Below are positions 1 to 11,762 of a DNA stretch of 64,000 nucleotides, in pieces. The DNA comes from Metaphire vulgaris (lineage: Eukaryota > Annelida > Clitellata > Crassiclitellata > Megascolecidae). Where the stretch lies: assembly GCA_018105865.1 (NCBI GenBank), contig CM030837.1, forward strand, positions 3,425,475-3,489,474, in the 5' to 3' direction. Numbering within the stretch: position 1 is the stretch's first letter; each line of letters starts with the position of its first letter. The position numbers and the translations under genes were made by a program. Below the pieces are notes generated by a model. It was not told the DNA's origin. It was given only the letters and a program-made list of their open reading frames with translations, and did no database searches.

Positions 1-177
1 CCATCCTGCCTTCTGTGTAAAATTAACCTATGTTACTCTGAATGTACAGTATGACTAACCTTTTATTTCGTGTGATATTCACAATCTCAAAGATTTAGTT
101 TTCATAAAGAAAATATGGTAAAATTCTAATATGTAGGCTAGTAATCAGATGTATGTATCTAGTAATCAGACTCCTGC

Positions 178-410
178 CAGTGGCGTAGCGTGACTTTTGG
201 GGGCCCGGGGGGCATCTTTGCCATGGGGGCCCCAGAGTTTCGAGCTGACGAGCAAAAAAAGGTCGTCAGCACATCATTTCTAGGGTAAGGGTTAAGTGTT
301 AGGGTTAACCATAACCTAACCTAAGTTAGACCCCTCTTCAGGCCCCCGCCCGGGGGTGTCAACAAAGTGCCCCCTCCCCACCCCCACCCCCACCCCCACG
401 TTACGCCACT
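178..410. mobile_element. hAT-like MITE, CAGTGGCGTA family
   Basis: Termini CAGTGGCGTAGCGTGA and ACGTTACGCCACT. Contains the GACGAGCAAAAAAAGGTCGTC motif, interrupted in most copies only by A-run length. Flanking duplication is imperfect. Confidence 0.65.
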
Positions 411-1205
411 AATCCTACAGCTCAGCATATCAATAGGAAATACAAGAGCTGTTCACGTAACCTGTAGAAGTCACGAAGATACTAAAAATGTTGGATTAAA
501 GGAGTATTGCGTATAGGCTTAACAAAGTAATGTTAAGCCAGCTAACCTATAGATACAAATCCACATTATGGAATCAGCTATATTTGTTGTCGACCCGTAG
601 CATCAGCGATCCATTACTATCTGGCTGTAAAACCGTGTATTTAACTGTAACTCAATGTAAGATGGACGGGTATATTCGGGATCCCCAGTTAAGGGGTTAA
701 GAGTCTTATCTCATAGCGTATAATTCACACAAAGCATCTAACAGAGATTCGATTCTGAGATGGAACGCGGTCACCATGCACAATGCAGTTCGCTTTTGGA
801 TTAACTTCTAAATCTTATTCAACTCAGACCACTGCGTACACTGTCGGTTCCAAGAACTCTTGGTGGAGGGGTGCAATGGATTTCTAGGAAGATCCCGCCA
901 ATTGTCAAAGGAATATATGTAAACGGTTGGGAAGAAATCTGTAGATTTGATTTATAAAATATAATGTTCAGAATTGACAATGTATAAAAGCCATTTTAGT
1001 CTGGTTGTACAAAGTCATAGTGCAGAATCGAGTTTTCTATTGTTGGAGGCGAATTTGTCGATGACATTGTCTATGGATATGTCCATGTCTTTCAAATTTG
1101 ACCTTCAGAAAGAGTCTTTGCAGAGTGCAGACCTATAGAACCAGAATTTCTCCTAAACTTACCGAGACCTGATCAGCACGCATCTAAGTAAAGGAATTGT
1201 TAAAG

Positions 1206-1207
<2 letters not shown>
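411..1207. other. No gene seen
   Basis: Unremarkable AT-rich DNA apart from a TTAA-element relic (630-700). No ORF or splice pattern was supported. Confidence 0.5.
630..700. mobile_element. TTAA-type miniature element, left end lost
   Basis: AACCGTGTATTTAACTG, core CTCAATGTAAGATGG, GGGATCCCC and AGTTAAGGGGTTAA. Confidence 0.65.

Positions 1208-1275
<68 letters not shown>
1208..1275. repeat. (TA)n microsatellite
   Basis: About 68 bp of TA. Confidence 0.95.
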
Positions 1276-1276
<1 letters not shown>

Positions 1277-2665
1277 CCTAGCTTTCCTCTGAATGTGAAA
1301 AGTATTATAAAGAACTGCTGGTTGAATCAGAGCTTTTCCAGGAATTTCTTTCACTGACATAAGCAAAACGTCCTTGAATTGACCACCCGAAGGTCATTCG
1401 CTGATGTGTAGCCTATATTCAATCCTCAATAAATCAATTTAATCTCATAATCAACTTCGATAGCGCCACTTCATAATATATAAATTTAAAGGCGTCAGCC
1501 GATTGTACGCCAAAACACAATCGCATAATAGGTCTACCAAACTCAAATCAAGAACCCTGCAATTCTGCAAAGAGTAATTAATAGTAGTCTATGGCATGTT
1601 GATCGAGCAAGTTTCTAGTTTAAAATTAAACGAAGATAAGATCATATTCGAAAATTTGGTATCTCTGTTTTGCAACAGCAACAGTAGGGCCCTTTTTCTG
1701 ACGCGGTTTTCTCTGACTGGGCCTATCCAGTTGGCTTAGTCGCGGGAGTTGGCTTTCAATGGCGTCTCGCGTTTTTCTTGGCATCGGTCTAAGCGAAACT
1801 ACTGCCCATGTGTGAGCGATGATACACATGCACACTTTGTGAGATGATGTCCAGATGGTTGCACGTCTGAGATGTTCAATTCCTTCGTTCTGCGAAGTTC
1901 GTCTTCTTCAGTACCTTTCGGTGCTCTTTCCGAGGTGTGGGAGCGGACAATTGACCGTGAAAAACGTTCTCCCTTAGGCTAAATAAAACGCATAGGATCC
2001 AAAGTCAACGTAAATAAGGGCACTTCACATCAGCCGCTCAGTCGCTGATCTGGATGGCTTAAAATTTCTTCACTTTGTGAAAATTTTCGATGGCATTTTT
2101 AGAGGCGTGCCGCCGTCTCTTAAAAATTACATAAAATACTCAAGTCTTCCCTTCCCACTTCAACCAGACATGGACTTTGGTCCATTAAAAAAACCAATCC
2201 AACCCATCATAAATCAGACCAACCCAATTCACGAAAGAAACAGGGTTATTTGACCCAACCCACCCACCGTAATACATTACAATGACTGATTTTCTGACCC
2301 AACTCACCACAAACAAACATGGACATGTCTGACCCTACCCAACCCATGGGTGGATCCAACCAATGTCTGACTTCAACATGTGGAGGGTATGCCGTTGACG
2401 CCGACAAAGATTAATGTCATGTCAGATTAATTATACGCAAATGCAGTGTGCAGCCTTTGAAATACAAAATTGTGATATCGAGCATAGGGTTCATTGCAAA
2501 TGTCCTACAGAAAAACGCTCACTTTAAAAATTACTAGGCCTGTTATTTTCTGTCTCTCCGGCACAAATGCATTTCTTGTTATAAAAACTAATTCTGTCAT
2601 CATTTGGAATCAAATCGTTCGTAGGCCTGTATACGATGTATATATACACTGCTATGTATATATAC

Positions 2666-2669
<4 letters not shown>
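1276..2669. other. No gene seen; degenerate AACCCAACCC stretch
   Basis: Includes a loosely repetitive ACCCAACC/GACCCAACCCA region around 2180-2360. No coding signal. Confidence 0.4.

Positions 2670-2711
<42 letters not shown>
2670..2711. repeat. (TA)n microsatellite
   Basis: About 40 bp of TA, directly before a SINE. Confidence 0.95.
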
Positions 2712-2712
<1 letters not shown>

Positions 2713-2715
2713 TGT

Positions 2716-3003
2716 TGGGGAGGTAAGTTAGAAGAGTGGTAACAAGCTGGACGATGGAGCAGAAGGTCGCGGGTTCAATTCCCGCAGAAGCCCTAAGGTC
2801 GACTCAACCTTACTCGCTAGAGGGCGGTGGTAAACTGAGAATCAGCGTTAAGCTGCGAGATAAAACGTGGGTCTGGGGAAAGTAATGGCAACCTACCCCA
2901 GATTAATGGATCATACGACCTATGTCGCTGATTGCCCAGGCCGGAGATAAGCGCCGGAACTCAACGCTCGGACTCGAGTACGGACCTACCTCTAACTTTT
3001 TTT
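2716..3003 (+). mobile_element. tRNA-derived SINE, full length
   Basis: The head has an A-box-like AGTTAGAAGAGTGG and a B box GGTTCAATTCC. The body has AAAACGTGGGTCTGGGGAAA and GGCAACCTACCCCAGATTAA. It ends ACCTACCTCTAAC-T(n). The body is shared with 5925-6210 (reverse), 52409-52552 and 62824-63182. Confidence 0.85.
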
Positions 3004-3158
3004 CATATGGCCTACTGTTAGGTCTGGACAGAATTCAGCGTCATGCCAAAGACGACACCACACCGACCGGCCTTTTCTATAGCCGCAGTTGAGCTGGGTT
3101 TCTGTTTAACGTGAGAGACTTGGTCGGACGGAGGGGCAGAGACAGACGAGACGAGGAG

Positions 3159-3193
<35 letters not shown>

Positions 3194-3832
3194 CGCTCCA
3201 GCAGAGAATCATCCCTCCCACGCAGACTGTACTCGACGGCTGCTACTGCTGTTGTTGTTCGGGGGTCCGTTTTGGGGGCAGCAACTGGGCGTCGGCGGGG
3301 GAGGCAGCATTCGAAGTGGAAAAATAATAGACGAAACTATAGTCGTTGTCGGCTCTATGGGGGACTATTTCCTGCGGAGGAAGTACACGACTTTGCGTGA
3401 TTAGTAATCGCTCTCCGAAGAGGAGGAATAGGAGGAGGAGGAATACGAACGTAATTAGGTAAATCACCACCTTTTATGGATAATTGGACGTAAATGGCTT
3501 TCGAATTATTATTAATCAAACGCGACTGCCTCTGCGCCATCACCGAACCTACAACGCCGGTGAAAGTGACGGCGGGCAGCGGTGGCATGCTGGCCGGTCG
3601 GTGCACGATGTAGGTCGATTAGGTGCATGCCTCAAACTTTAATTACGACCAAGTTCTCCCTCTTTATCCGACAGTTAGAAACAGAAGATTTTTTTATAAT
3701 CAAAAGAAGATTTCAAAGAAAGATAACTGACTATTAAACTATTGCAGAAGTAGGAAAATTAACATTTGACAAAAAGGCCTGGAAATGTTTTCTGACTAGC
3801 TATTGCCACTAATGAGTTGACAGAGAACAATT

Positions 3833-3900
<68 letters not shown>

Positions 3901-3916
3901 TGATGATGATGATGAT
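3833..3916. repeat. (ATG)n microsatellite
   Basis: Some 28 ATG units with one interruption. Confidence 0.95.
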
Positions 3917-4095
3917 CAGAAAAGACGACGAGTTAACGTATTCCTTTTAAATTTGTTATTTTAAACTCATCTTCGTTCTCGGAATCTAGGATAAAATTCT
4001 AGCGCAAAATTAATTAGGCTATTCGTATGCCCTATAGCGCGTACAGTGTATGCAGGCCTTACATTATAATCTGTGTTTAATTTGAGCGTTTGCGC

Positions 4096-4290
4096 CAGTG
4101 GCTTAGCCACGGAGGAGTTGAGGGTTAAAGCCCCCTTGGACGGCGGGGAAAAAATTTGATGTATTTCCATGCAATTTTTATTTTTTAGGCGATTTTTGGC
4201 GATTTTGGGGGTGAAAATTCCCCTTGGCGGTTATCGACGAAATTTTTTTTCAAACCCCCTCCCCTTCCGGAAATCCTGGCCACGCCACTG
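4096..4290. mobile_element. hAT-like MITE with perfect 8-bp duplication
   Basis: Termini CAGTGGCTTAGCCACGG and CCTGGCCACGCCACTG, flanked on both sides by GTTTGCGC. The interior resembles 42614-42954 (AAAGCCCCCTTGG, TTTCCATGCA). Confidence 0.88.
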
Positions 4291-4708
4291 GTTTGCGCTG
4301 CATGGCCGTTACCAGTGGCTGCCTAATGACACTCTAAATCATTATCCTAATCATAATCCGCGTAATTAATTGATGACCGATCGGTGGATTAAATCGTCGA
4401 ACTGGAACCAGTTGCATGACAGTTACTGCTGCGTATCGAAAAATTTCCGATTAATTAATTAATCACCAAACAATCAGCAAAAGCAATAAAAACTGCTTTT
4501 GATTAGATGTGCATGAAATCACTTGTCATATTATATCCAGGTAGTTTGATTAGATTTGTTTCTATTTTTTCTCGTATTAGCCCCTCTCCCTCAACCCCGA
4601 AAAACACACACACATTGTCATAATTTCTTATATCCAGGTGGAGTTACGATAATAGCAATAGCCCTCAAATAAGTTTCTACTGTTGATATTTATTCTAAAA
4701 ATTGATTT

Positions 4709-4710
<2 letters not shown>

Positions 4711-4756
<46 letters not shown>
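4711..4756. repeat. (TA)n microsatellite
   Basis: About 46 bp of TA; a second short TA run is at 4809-4828. Confidence 0.95.
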
Positions 4757-4758
<2 letters not shown>

Positions 4759-5030
4759 ACTAAAAATCTTGGGTCTTCTCTTTTGCTGCATATATATATC
4801 ATTATAGGATATATATATATATATATATACATTTACATATATACGCAGAGATCTTCTTTTGCATTATTATGAACTGTTGGTATACACTATACAGTACATC
4901 TAAAAAGTTTCTCGACCTGTCATTGATTGCTTGTTTCCTTATCATAATAGAGGTCGATTTGATTTAAAGCCCGGAATGGAAGAACTAATGAACGGTTCCC
5001 ATAGTAGCCTTGCCATTTATGTTCATTTTT

Positions 5031-5082
<52 letters not shown>
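5031..5082. repeat. (ATG)n microsatellite
   Basis: About 17 units; its poly-Asp/poly-Ser reading frames are by-products. Confidence 0.95.
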
Positions 5083-5354
5083 CGACGACGGTGACGATGA
5101 TGATTTAGAAGAATTTAACCTGAAAACGTGGTCGCCAGGTGAGGCGCCAGGTGTGAAATTAAGAGGTCTTAGCGTCGTTAGCGACGAAAATGTGCGCGAG
5201 ACACAGTGTTTAATTTTTTCTGATGTCTGTGGGGTGAGGGCATCTGAATCTGATAGCCATCTATACGCTTGATCTTTTGTGAAATTAATTTGTAATTTCG
5301 AAGTTCCTAGCGACACTCTCACCCACTGCGCAATCGATCGGCAGGTGGGTGAAA

Positions 5355-5488
5355 CAGTGGCGACTCCACCGGGGGCAGAGGGCCCGCGCCCCTATTGATG
5401 CCTGCCCCCACACTTAATGCTACAATTAAACAACAAATGGTTGGCCCCCATGATTAGAAGTTGCGGCCAAATCCTAGAGCCGCCACTG
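5355..5488. mobile_element. hAT-like MITE
   Basis: CAGTGGCGACTCC to GGAG-type GAGCCGCCACTG, with GGTGAAA repeated on both flanks. Interior TGGTTGGCCCCCATGATTAG is an inverted relative of the 26629 element. Confidence 0.75.
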
Positions 5489-5757
5489 GGTGAAATATAT
5501 CTGCTATAGGTAATCAAAATTCGACGCTAACTGCGCTCACTTCTCGTCGGCATCCAAGTTCCAACAGCACGTGAACAGCGTTGCACTCTTTCGAATGCCA
5601 TCGGGAAGGAGAAGGAGGAGAGGGGAGCAGGTTATTCGCAACTTCGCAAGATTCCAGTTCTTCCCTTTTCTAGTTACTTCTGTCCTCCATGGATCATGGA
5701 TTCACGGAGTCTTTCCATTGATTCACTATAACAGATTAGGCTTTTTGTGACTAGTAA

Positions 5758-5760
<3 letters not shown>

Positions 5761-5826
<66 letters not shown>
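5761..5826. repeat. (AAT)n microsatellite
   Basis: About 22 units. Confidence 0.95.
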
Positions 5827-5828
<2 letters not shown>

Positions 5829-5924
5829 TTGGCAAGTGCAAGGAAATGAAACTGTATTTCTACAAGTTGAGTTCTTCAAATAATAGGGCCTATAAGTGAC
5901 CGATTAATTTCTGATTGATCCTCC

Positions 5925-6210
5925 AGGTAAGGTAAAGGTAGGTCTTCGTATTCGAGTCCGGGCGTTGGGTTCCGGTCTAGACAATCAGTGACGTAGGTGG
6001 TATATAAGTCCATTATTCTGGGGTAGGTTGCCATTAGGCCTACTTTCCCCGGACCCACGTTTTGTCTCGCAGCTTAACGCTTCTCGATCTACCACCGCTC
6101 TCTGGCGAGAAAGGCTGAGTCGACCTTAGGGCTTATGCGGGTATCGAACCCGCGACCTTCTGCTCTACATCGTCCGGTGCATGTTGTTACCACTCTGCTA
6201 ACTTCCCGTA
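5925..6210 (-). mobile_element. tRNA-derived SINE, full length, reverse
   Basis: On the minus strand: GAAGTTAGCAGAGTGGTAAC (A box), GGTTCGATACC (B box), then the same body as the copy at 2716 and a tail ACCTACCTTTACCTTA. Confidence 0.85.
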
Positions 6211-6392
6211 ACGGGAATCATCTAGATTGTGTCTATATTCGTTGACATGTCTTGCTCTTCCATTCCCCATCGCCACTTGCATGGGGTGTGGTGGAGACCG
6301 TGGAGTAGCGGTAGGATTTTGCCACGCAGCCGGAGGGTAGCGGGTTCGAGGCTTAATTTAAATCCCAGTTCCAAGATTTTTCATCATGCCTC

Positions 6393-6401
6393 GGTGTGTG
6401 T

Positions 6402-6452
<51 letters not shown>
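6393..6452. repeat. (GT)n(GA)n compound microsatellite
   Basis: GT run passing into GA run. Confidence 0.95.
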
Positions 6453-6454
<2 letters not shown>

Positions 6455-6822
6455 TGTCTGCAACTCTGCATATCACCACCGCCTCGCTTTCATATCTTTT
6501 GATGCGTTCTTTTATGTCTCTCATTCTGGTTCCTTGTCCCTGTGCGTCTACCTCTGTGTGACTGTGTGTGTGCATGCGTCTTTCGTTTTCCATGTCTGCT
6601 CAAACGTCTGCGTACAAGTCCAGGTGTGTGTGTGTGTGTGTACTTTTTCAGTCTTCGTTTTTGTTCTCGTTGAAGACAAATGGCGTCCGTCTAGCGCTCA
6701 CCCTCCCTCCGAGGAGCCATCGAATCTTGGCTTCGTCAGATCACCGCTTGGCTATTCCGAGAACATCCCCCTTTTTCCCTCCCTCCATGACTTCATCATG
6801 TTTTCCATTCGCCCATGGGCCC

Positions 6823-6825
<3 letters not shown>

Positions 6826-6865
<40 letters not shown>

Positions 6866-6892
6866 ACTCTCTCTCTCTCTCTCTCTCTCTCA

Positions 6893-6942
<50 letters not shown>
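6826..6942. repeat. (CT)n microsatellite
   Basis: About 117 bp of CT with three CA interruptions. Confidence 0.95.
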
Positions 6943-6949
<7 letters not shown>

Positions 6950-7075
6950 CCAGTCGTCTTTCCACTAATGGTATACCATCGCATCGCGCACTTTTCTCAA
7001 TCCACCTCCAGAGAAGGTCTCGAGACTTCCCGTTCCGTGGCTTGCACCTGCTTCCCAAATCCATTCCGCACTTTC

Positions 7076-7078
<3 letters not shown>

Positions 7079-7125
<47 letters not shown>
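7079..7125. repeat. (CT)n microsatellite
   Basis: About 47 bp of CT. Confidence 0.95.
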
Positions 7126-7126
<1 letters not shown>

Positions 7127-7262
7127 GCTTTCCGCTTTTCCTCTCGTCTGCCGTTTCACTTGTTACTTGGTTCGCTTCCTTGTATTCTCGCCTTAGTCTT
7201 AGTCATCATCACTGCCGTTCTTTCGTAATTCGCGTAGCTCTTAGTGACTTGTAAAGTTTCTA

Positions 7263-7776
7263 AGGGGCTGTCCATAAATGACGTCACGCACTTAGAGGGA
7301 GGGTTCAAACATTTGTGATGATGTGCGACGATGGAGAGAAGGGAGCGGTTCCAGAAATATGACGTCACATAATACTAAACATTGTTATTAATTTAATAAC
7401 GCCATGTTATGAAAATCGCGAGTAACTAGTAATTTTACACTTATAATTTATTTTATTATATTTTATTTCATTTTTCAGAAAGAATTTGAAAAGGTTTCGT
7501 AATATCGTTATAGCTATAATAATAATTATAATGAATATATTCAAATGAATTCATTGCAATACCCGCTTCATTCAAGAAATAAGTGATTTGAAACATTAAT
7601 TTTGCACTTTGGAAAGATGACGAGGCGAGAGAGAGAGAAAGTGAGGTAGGATAACGCGTTGTTACGTCATCTTTGACGAGGGGGTCTGGATTTTTGTGAC
7701 GTCATATTTGAGGAGGGTCTGGGGTTGTGGCGTTGTGACGTCATGTTTGATGGTGTTTCGTGTTTTGTCTATGAAC
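7263..7776. mobile_element. Probable MITE, GGGGCTGTCCATAAATGACG type
   Basis: Begins GGGGCTGTCCATAAATGACG and ends near GTCTATGAACGG in inverse sense. It includes four TGACGTCA-type sites (around 7280, 7362, 7697, 7737). The boundaries are approximate. Confidence 0.45.
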
Positions 7777-8039
7777 GGGATTTGACGCTGCATCGTCGGC
7801 CGCCGAGTTTACTTCGGTTGGCATTGGCTGCGCCCCCCCGGAAGGGAGAACAGGGGTGACAGCGGCCCACTTTTTGGGCCGGGACCGACCGTGATATTGG
7901 CGCAAAACCAGTGAGTAGATGGGGCGAGGTGGGAAGGAAGGAGAGCTCGCATCAGATCGAGGATGACGTGCGAAACCTCAAAGTGTTTGAGACGACGACC
8001 TTTTAAAATCTTGGCCCGCGTCAAGACTCTTGGCCCGAG

Positions 8040-8101
8040 AAAATGTCGATCTGCCCCCCCCTCCCCTCCCTCACCATGCTAGAATCCTGGCTACGCCGCT
8101 G
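8040..8101. mobile_element. Right end of a CAGTGGCGTA-family MITE
   Basis: ATCCTGGCTACGCCGCTG at the right edge after a C-rich stretch. The left end was not identified. Confidence 0.4.
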
Positions 8102-8265
8102 TCGGTTAGCGAATACAGTCTTACGCGGTGCCGTGCAATTTGACGTTTTCCTTCGGGCAACCGGTGCGTCTGGTCATTTCCCACGTGCTTGCGATTAGAT
8201 TGGCCGCCATTAGCCAAACTACTTCAAATGGAAGCAGCTTGAAGCCAAGCACCTACAGTATATAT

Positions 8266-8280
8266 AACAATATATATATA

Positions 8281-8336
<56 letters not shown>
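8266..8336. repeat. (TA)n microsatellite
   Basis: About 70 bp with one CTA break. Confidence 0.95.
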
Positions 8337-8340
<4 letters not shown>

Positions 8341-8537
8341 CGGCTGTCTATAATCGTGTGGATGAAAAACAATCTTCTTCGCTTTCAACGAACCCTGTTG
8401 GTGGAAAGGGCTAAAAAAGGGAGCTAAAACACTTGGGACATTCAGGGCGGACAGAACAGGAGTCGCTAGAGAAAGAAATAATACGTAAAACATTAAAAAC
8501 TAAATTATACCAATAAACTCACTAAAATCAACTAATA

Positions 8538-8563
8538 ACGATGATGATGATGATGATGACGAC

Positions 8564-8602
<39 letters not shown>

Positions 8603-8728
8603 TTGATGATGATGATGATGGTGGTGGTGGTGATGATGATGGTGGTGGTGGTGGTGATGACGGTGACGACGGTGGACGATGATGATGTTATGATGATGGG
8701 TTCATGATGATGATGATGATGATGATCT
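8538..8728. repeat. (ATG)n / (GTG)n compound repeat
   Basis: ATG units mixed with GTG and GACG units. Confidence 0.9.
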
Positions 8729-9008
8729 TCCGTGTGAAAACCGCTCTGCCCTGTGTGAAAACCACGTTCATGTAATCTTATTCTTTGCCCTCTTGTTCTC
8801 TGTGGTACAGTTCGTTCCTGTATTCTCCTTCGTTGTCTTCTTGTCTTTGAATCTAACTTTCATCTTGCCTGCACTAATCGGCAGTGTGTAGTCGTTGGAA
8901 GACAGTTGCATCTTTAGATAGATTAAGAGCATATCTGCTGTTACTTCGATACTGTTGATGCGTTTCGCTCTATAGTGCTGAAGCCGTCTGACTATCGGAT
9001 AGCATTAG

Positions 9009-9288
9009 CAGGGGTTAAATTGAGCCGGATCTGGCCGGATCTCCGATCCGGGTCGTCTGACAAGAGATCCGGAACGTCTGGCATGAGATCCAGAACGTAC
9101 GTTTTATTCGTTGTGATCTTTTATTGTTTACTTTAGCACTATGCGTGCACGGGAAATGAAGGAAAACGTGAACTGTAGGCTACTCTAAATGTTCGTTTAA
9201 AATTAATTTTAAAAAGTTGTGAAGAAATTTTGTGGCCGGATGAAAAATAAGGAGATCCGGCACCTCTGAAAAAGTAATCTAACCTCTG
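9009..9288. mobile_element. hAT-like element, CAGGGGTTAAATT family
   Basis: CAGGGGTTAAATTGAG to CTAACCTCTG, with flanks AGCATTAG and AGCATTAT (7 of 8). The interior repeats GATCCGG and GGCCGGAT. Confidence 0.65.
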
Positions 9289-9406
9289 AGCATTATTAAT
9301 GAGATCTGCCGTATTTAGCGGTCAGTGTAAAGACAGACTGGATCGTTGATGGGGCACAGTGTCAAGAAGGCCTATCCAGCGATATATGTAGAGGGAAAGG
9401 AGAGAA

Positions 9407-9439
<33 letters not shown>

Positions 9440-9625
9440 GAGATACGCCTGCGTTTTAACGGCTAAGGGGAAAGCTTAGTTGTGCAGCGACTGACAGCTT
9501 TTTGACGCAGTCTTTTAATGCATCGCAAGTGCAGTTTTCTGGAAAGTTTTGTTATTTGTATGCTTAGATGCTAAAGACAAGAGGACAAAGAAGGGGAAGA
9601 CAGGAACAAACCTACCAGAGGACAA

Positions 9626-9626
<1 letters not shown>

Positions 9627-9667
<41 letters not shown>

Positions 9668-9710
9668 TAATAATAGTAATAATAATAAATAAATAATAAT
9701 AATAATAATA
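9627..9710. repeat. (AAT)n, left of MITE
   Basis: Interrupted AAT run split from 10021-10125 by a MITE insertion. Confidence 0.92.
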
Positions 9711-10020
9711 AGTGGCGCTTCCAGGATTTTTGGTGGGGGATGAAATGAATTCATAGGAAGTTGGTGGGGGATGAAAGAGAGGGAGGAATCAATAAACTTT
9801 TGCCGAAAAAGAAAAAGGCTGACAAGCAAATAAGGCAATTTTTCTCAAATTTTACTAGACTTATCCGAAAAATAGGTTGACAGGCAAAAAAGGTCGTCAT
9901 CCACAGGTTTTCCCCGTCATTTTACTAGACTTTTACCCAAAAATAGTTTGACAAGCAAAAAAAGTCTGGTGTGGAGACTGGAAATGCATCCCCACTCATC
10001 CCCACGTGGAACCGCCACTG
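9711..10020. mobile_element. hAT-like MITE inside an AAT microsatellite
   Basis: AGTGGCGCTTCCAGGATT to GTGGAACCGCCACTG, bordered on both sides by (AAT)n. Contains two copies of the GACAAGC-A(n) motif (9878-9900 and 9949-9968). Confidence 0.65.
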
Positions 10021-10125
<105 letters not shown>

Positions 10126-10787
10126 GCCAAATCGAATGCAGTTTTATAGCGCCGGTTATATAGTACACAAAGAAGAAATACCACCGCGTTGATTTAAAAG
10201 CGACGGACAATGGCTGAAATAGAAAAATTCTTCGTGCGTTCTCGACATTTGTATAAACAGCTCCTGAATTCGTGTTTGTTTATGAAAGAGGGTGAGATAG
10301 ATGATGAGAAAACGACACTGCCACCGTGAACCCCCCGGTTGCATATTGGCTCAAAGGGGTAGGATTGTTTTTTGATATTCTATCTTCGGAATTCTATAAT
10401 GAGCTGCTCTCTCTCTACCTCTCTCTCGAAAGATTTATTACGAATGGAGCTGGCGAACTAACGGGTTCTGTCTGTGTCGAGGAGCTGCTATTATTCAAAT
10501 GTCTTTCGTTTATGAGGCATGGAAAGGCACGGTTCGCTAACAGTTCTGTTACCAGGATGTATGATTTCGTTCTGTCCGTCGCGCTCGGGCCGGGCCGGGC
10601 CGGGCCGAGGCGTTGAGATATATCGATACAGTATAATAGGTATTTCGAAAATGTCGATTTACTATATCGAGGGATAAACACATTTCAAAAGAGATTGAAC
10701 GGAGAGAAGCGTTAGTAGATAACTAGATATCTTAGCTGATTTGTTTTCAAAAGGAAATTCCGACCAATGAAAAATACGGTTAAGTAA

Positions 10788-10788
10788 C

Positions 10789-10844
<56 letters not shown>
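10788..10844. repeat. (AAGT)n microsatellite
   Basis: About 14 units of TAAG. Confidence 0.95.
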
Positions 10845-10845
<1 letters not shown>

Positions 10846-11127
10846 CATCAACATCATGGTTGTTTTCTGCCAGCTAATTTGTGGCAATAGCTAGACAGGA
10901 AATTTCTCCATTTATTCTTGTTTCATGTCTTTCCATAACCTCACATTTTCCGTGTGCTGGTCAGGAATTCACGGTAAGTGCTGGTTAATTTCTAAAGCAA
11001 AAGATGCACCGAAGTTTCCTATGCGCTCAATCTCAAATGAAGTATGTCGGTGGGAAAAACGTGACCTCAAATTCCCCTTAAATTGGAAATCCGCTCTCAG
11101 TAGCTTCGCCTGCGTTCAAATCTCACT

Positions 11128-11225
11128 AATTTAATTTATATAGCGCTTTCAAAAGCAGCACCACAATAGCTCCTTATTCCTATGCGCTTAATCTCAGTAT
11201 GTAGTAGCTATAGCCAAAGGTGGGG
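11128..11225 (+). repeat. T-type dispersed repeat (TTTATATAGCGC)
   Basis: AATTTATATAGCGCTTTC, TCCTTATTCCTATGCGC. Also at 14526 (reverse), 23425, 36640 and 38748 (reverse). Confidence 0.6.
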
Positions 11226-11673
11226 GTCATTCATGCAGGGTCAATTAGTCAAAAGGGTAATTGCGCTTGGGATGTTACAGCCATGGAGGGAATGATTTTT
11301 TGTAAGATAAATGCTTTGAGTTTAGAAAGAACAATTTGAGGAGATTTTGCAAGAAGGGAAGGAACTATTGTGACTCGGAAATTGTTATTAGACCATGGTG
11401 TAGACAGCGGAGGGAGGATGCTGGAAGCCGGGAATGGAGCCCCAGAGTTACGGTTGCAACAGATAAAAAGCACGGTTGCAAATTTTGAGATTTGATTGAT
11501 TCGGAGGATGAAGGAGAGTGGCATTAGAGAGAGAGGGATCGAGTGGATTGAGGATGTTTTGGGATTATCAGATTTCGTAGGGAGAATGGTTTTGATGTAT
11601 GAAGTGAGTTTTAATATTCTGCTAAGCCGTAAATTGTCGGTCGCAATTGTCGGTCGCAAATGTTTTCAGCTAA

Positions 11674-11761
<88 letters not shown>
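11674..11761. repeat. (ATG)n(AAT)n compound
   Basis: ATG run switching to AAT at 11709. Confidence 0.95.

Positions 11762-11762
<1 letters not shown>

Noticed and set aside
2716..2800. tRNA gene
   Set aside because: A and B box-like sequences are present, but the body and tail are a SINE and the cloverleaf is degenerate.
5031..5272. ORFs with poly-Asp or poly-Ser runs
   Set aside because: They are translations of an ATG microsatellite; the non-repeat parts show no family motif. The same applies to runs at 9948-10210, 11496-11768, 23512-23935, 37836-38285, 47233-47558 and 61808-61993.
6396..7254. Long Ser/Leu-rich and Arg/Glu-rich frames
   Set aside because: Generated by CT and GT microsatellites on both strands; no start context, domain or splice evidence.
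10586..10607. GGGCC repeat as a CpG-island promoter
   Set aside because: Only about 22 bp and isolated; no transcription start or exon nearby.
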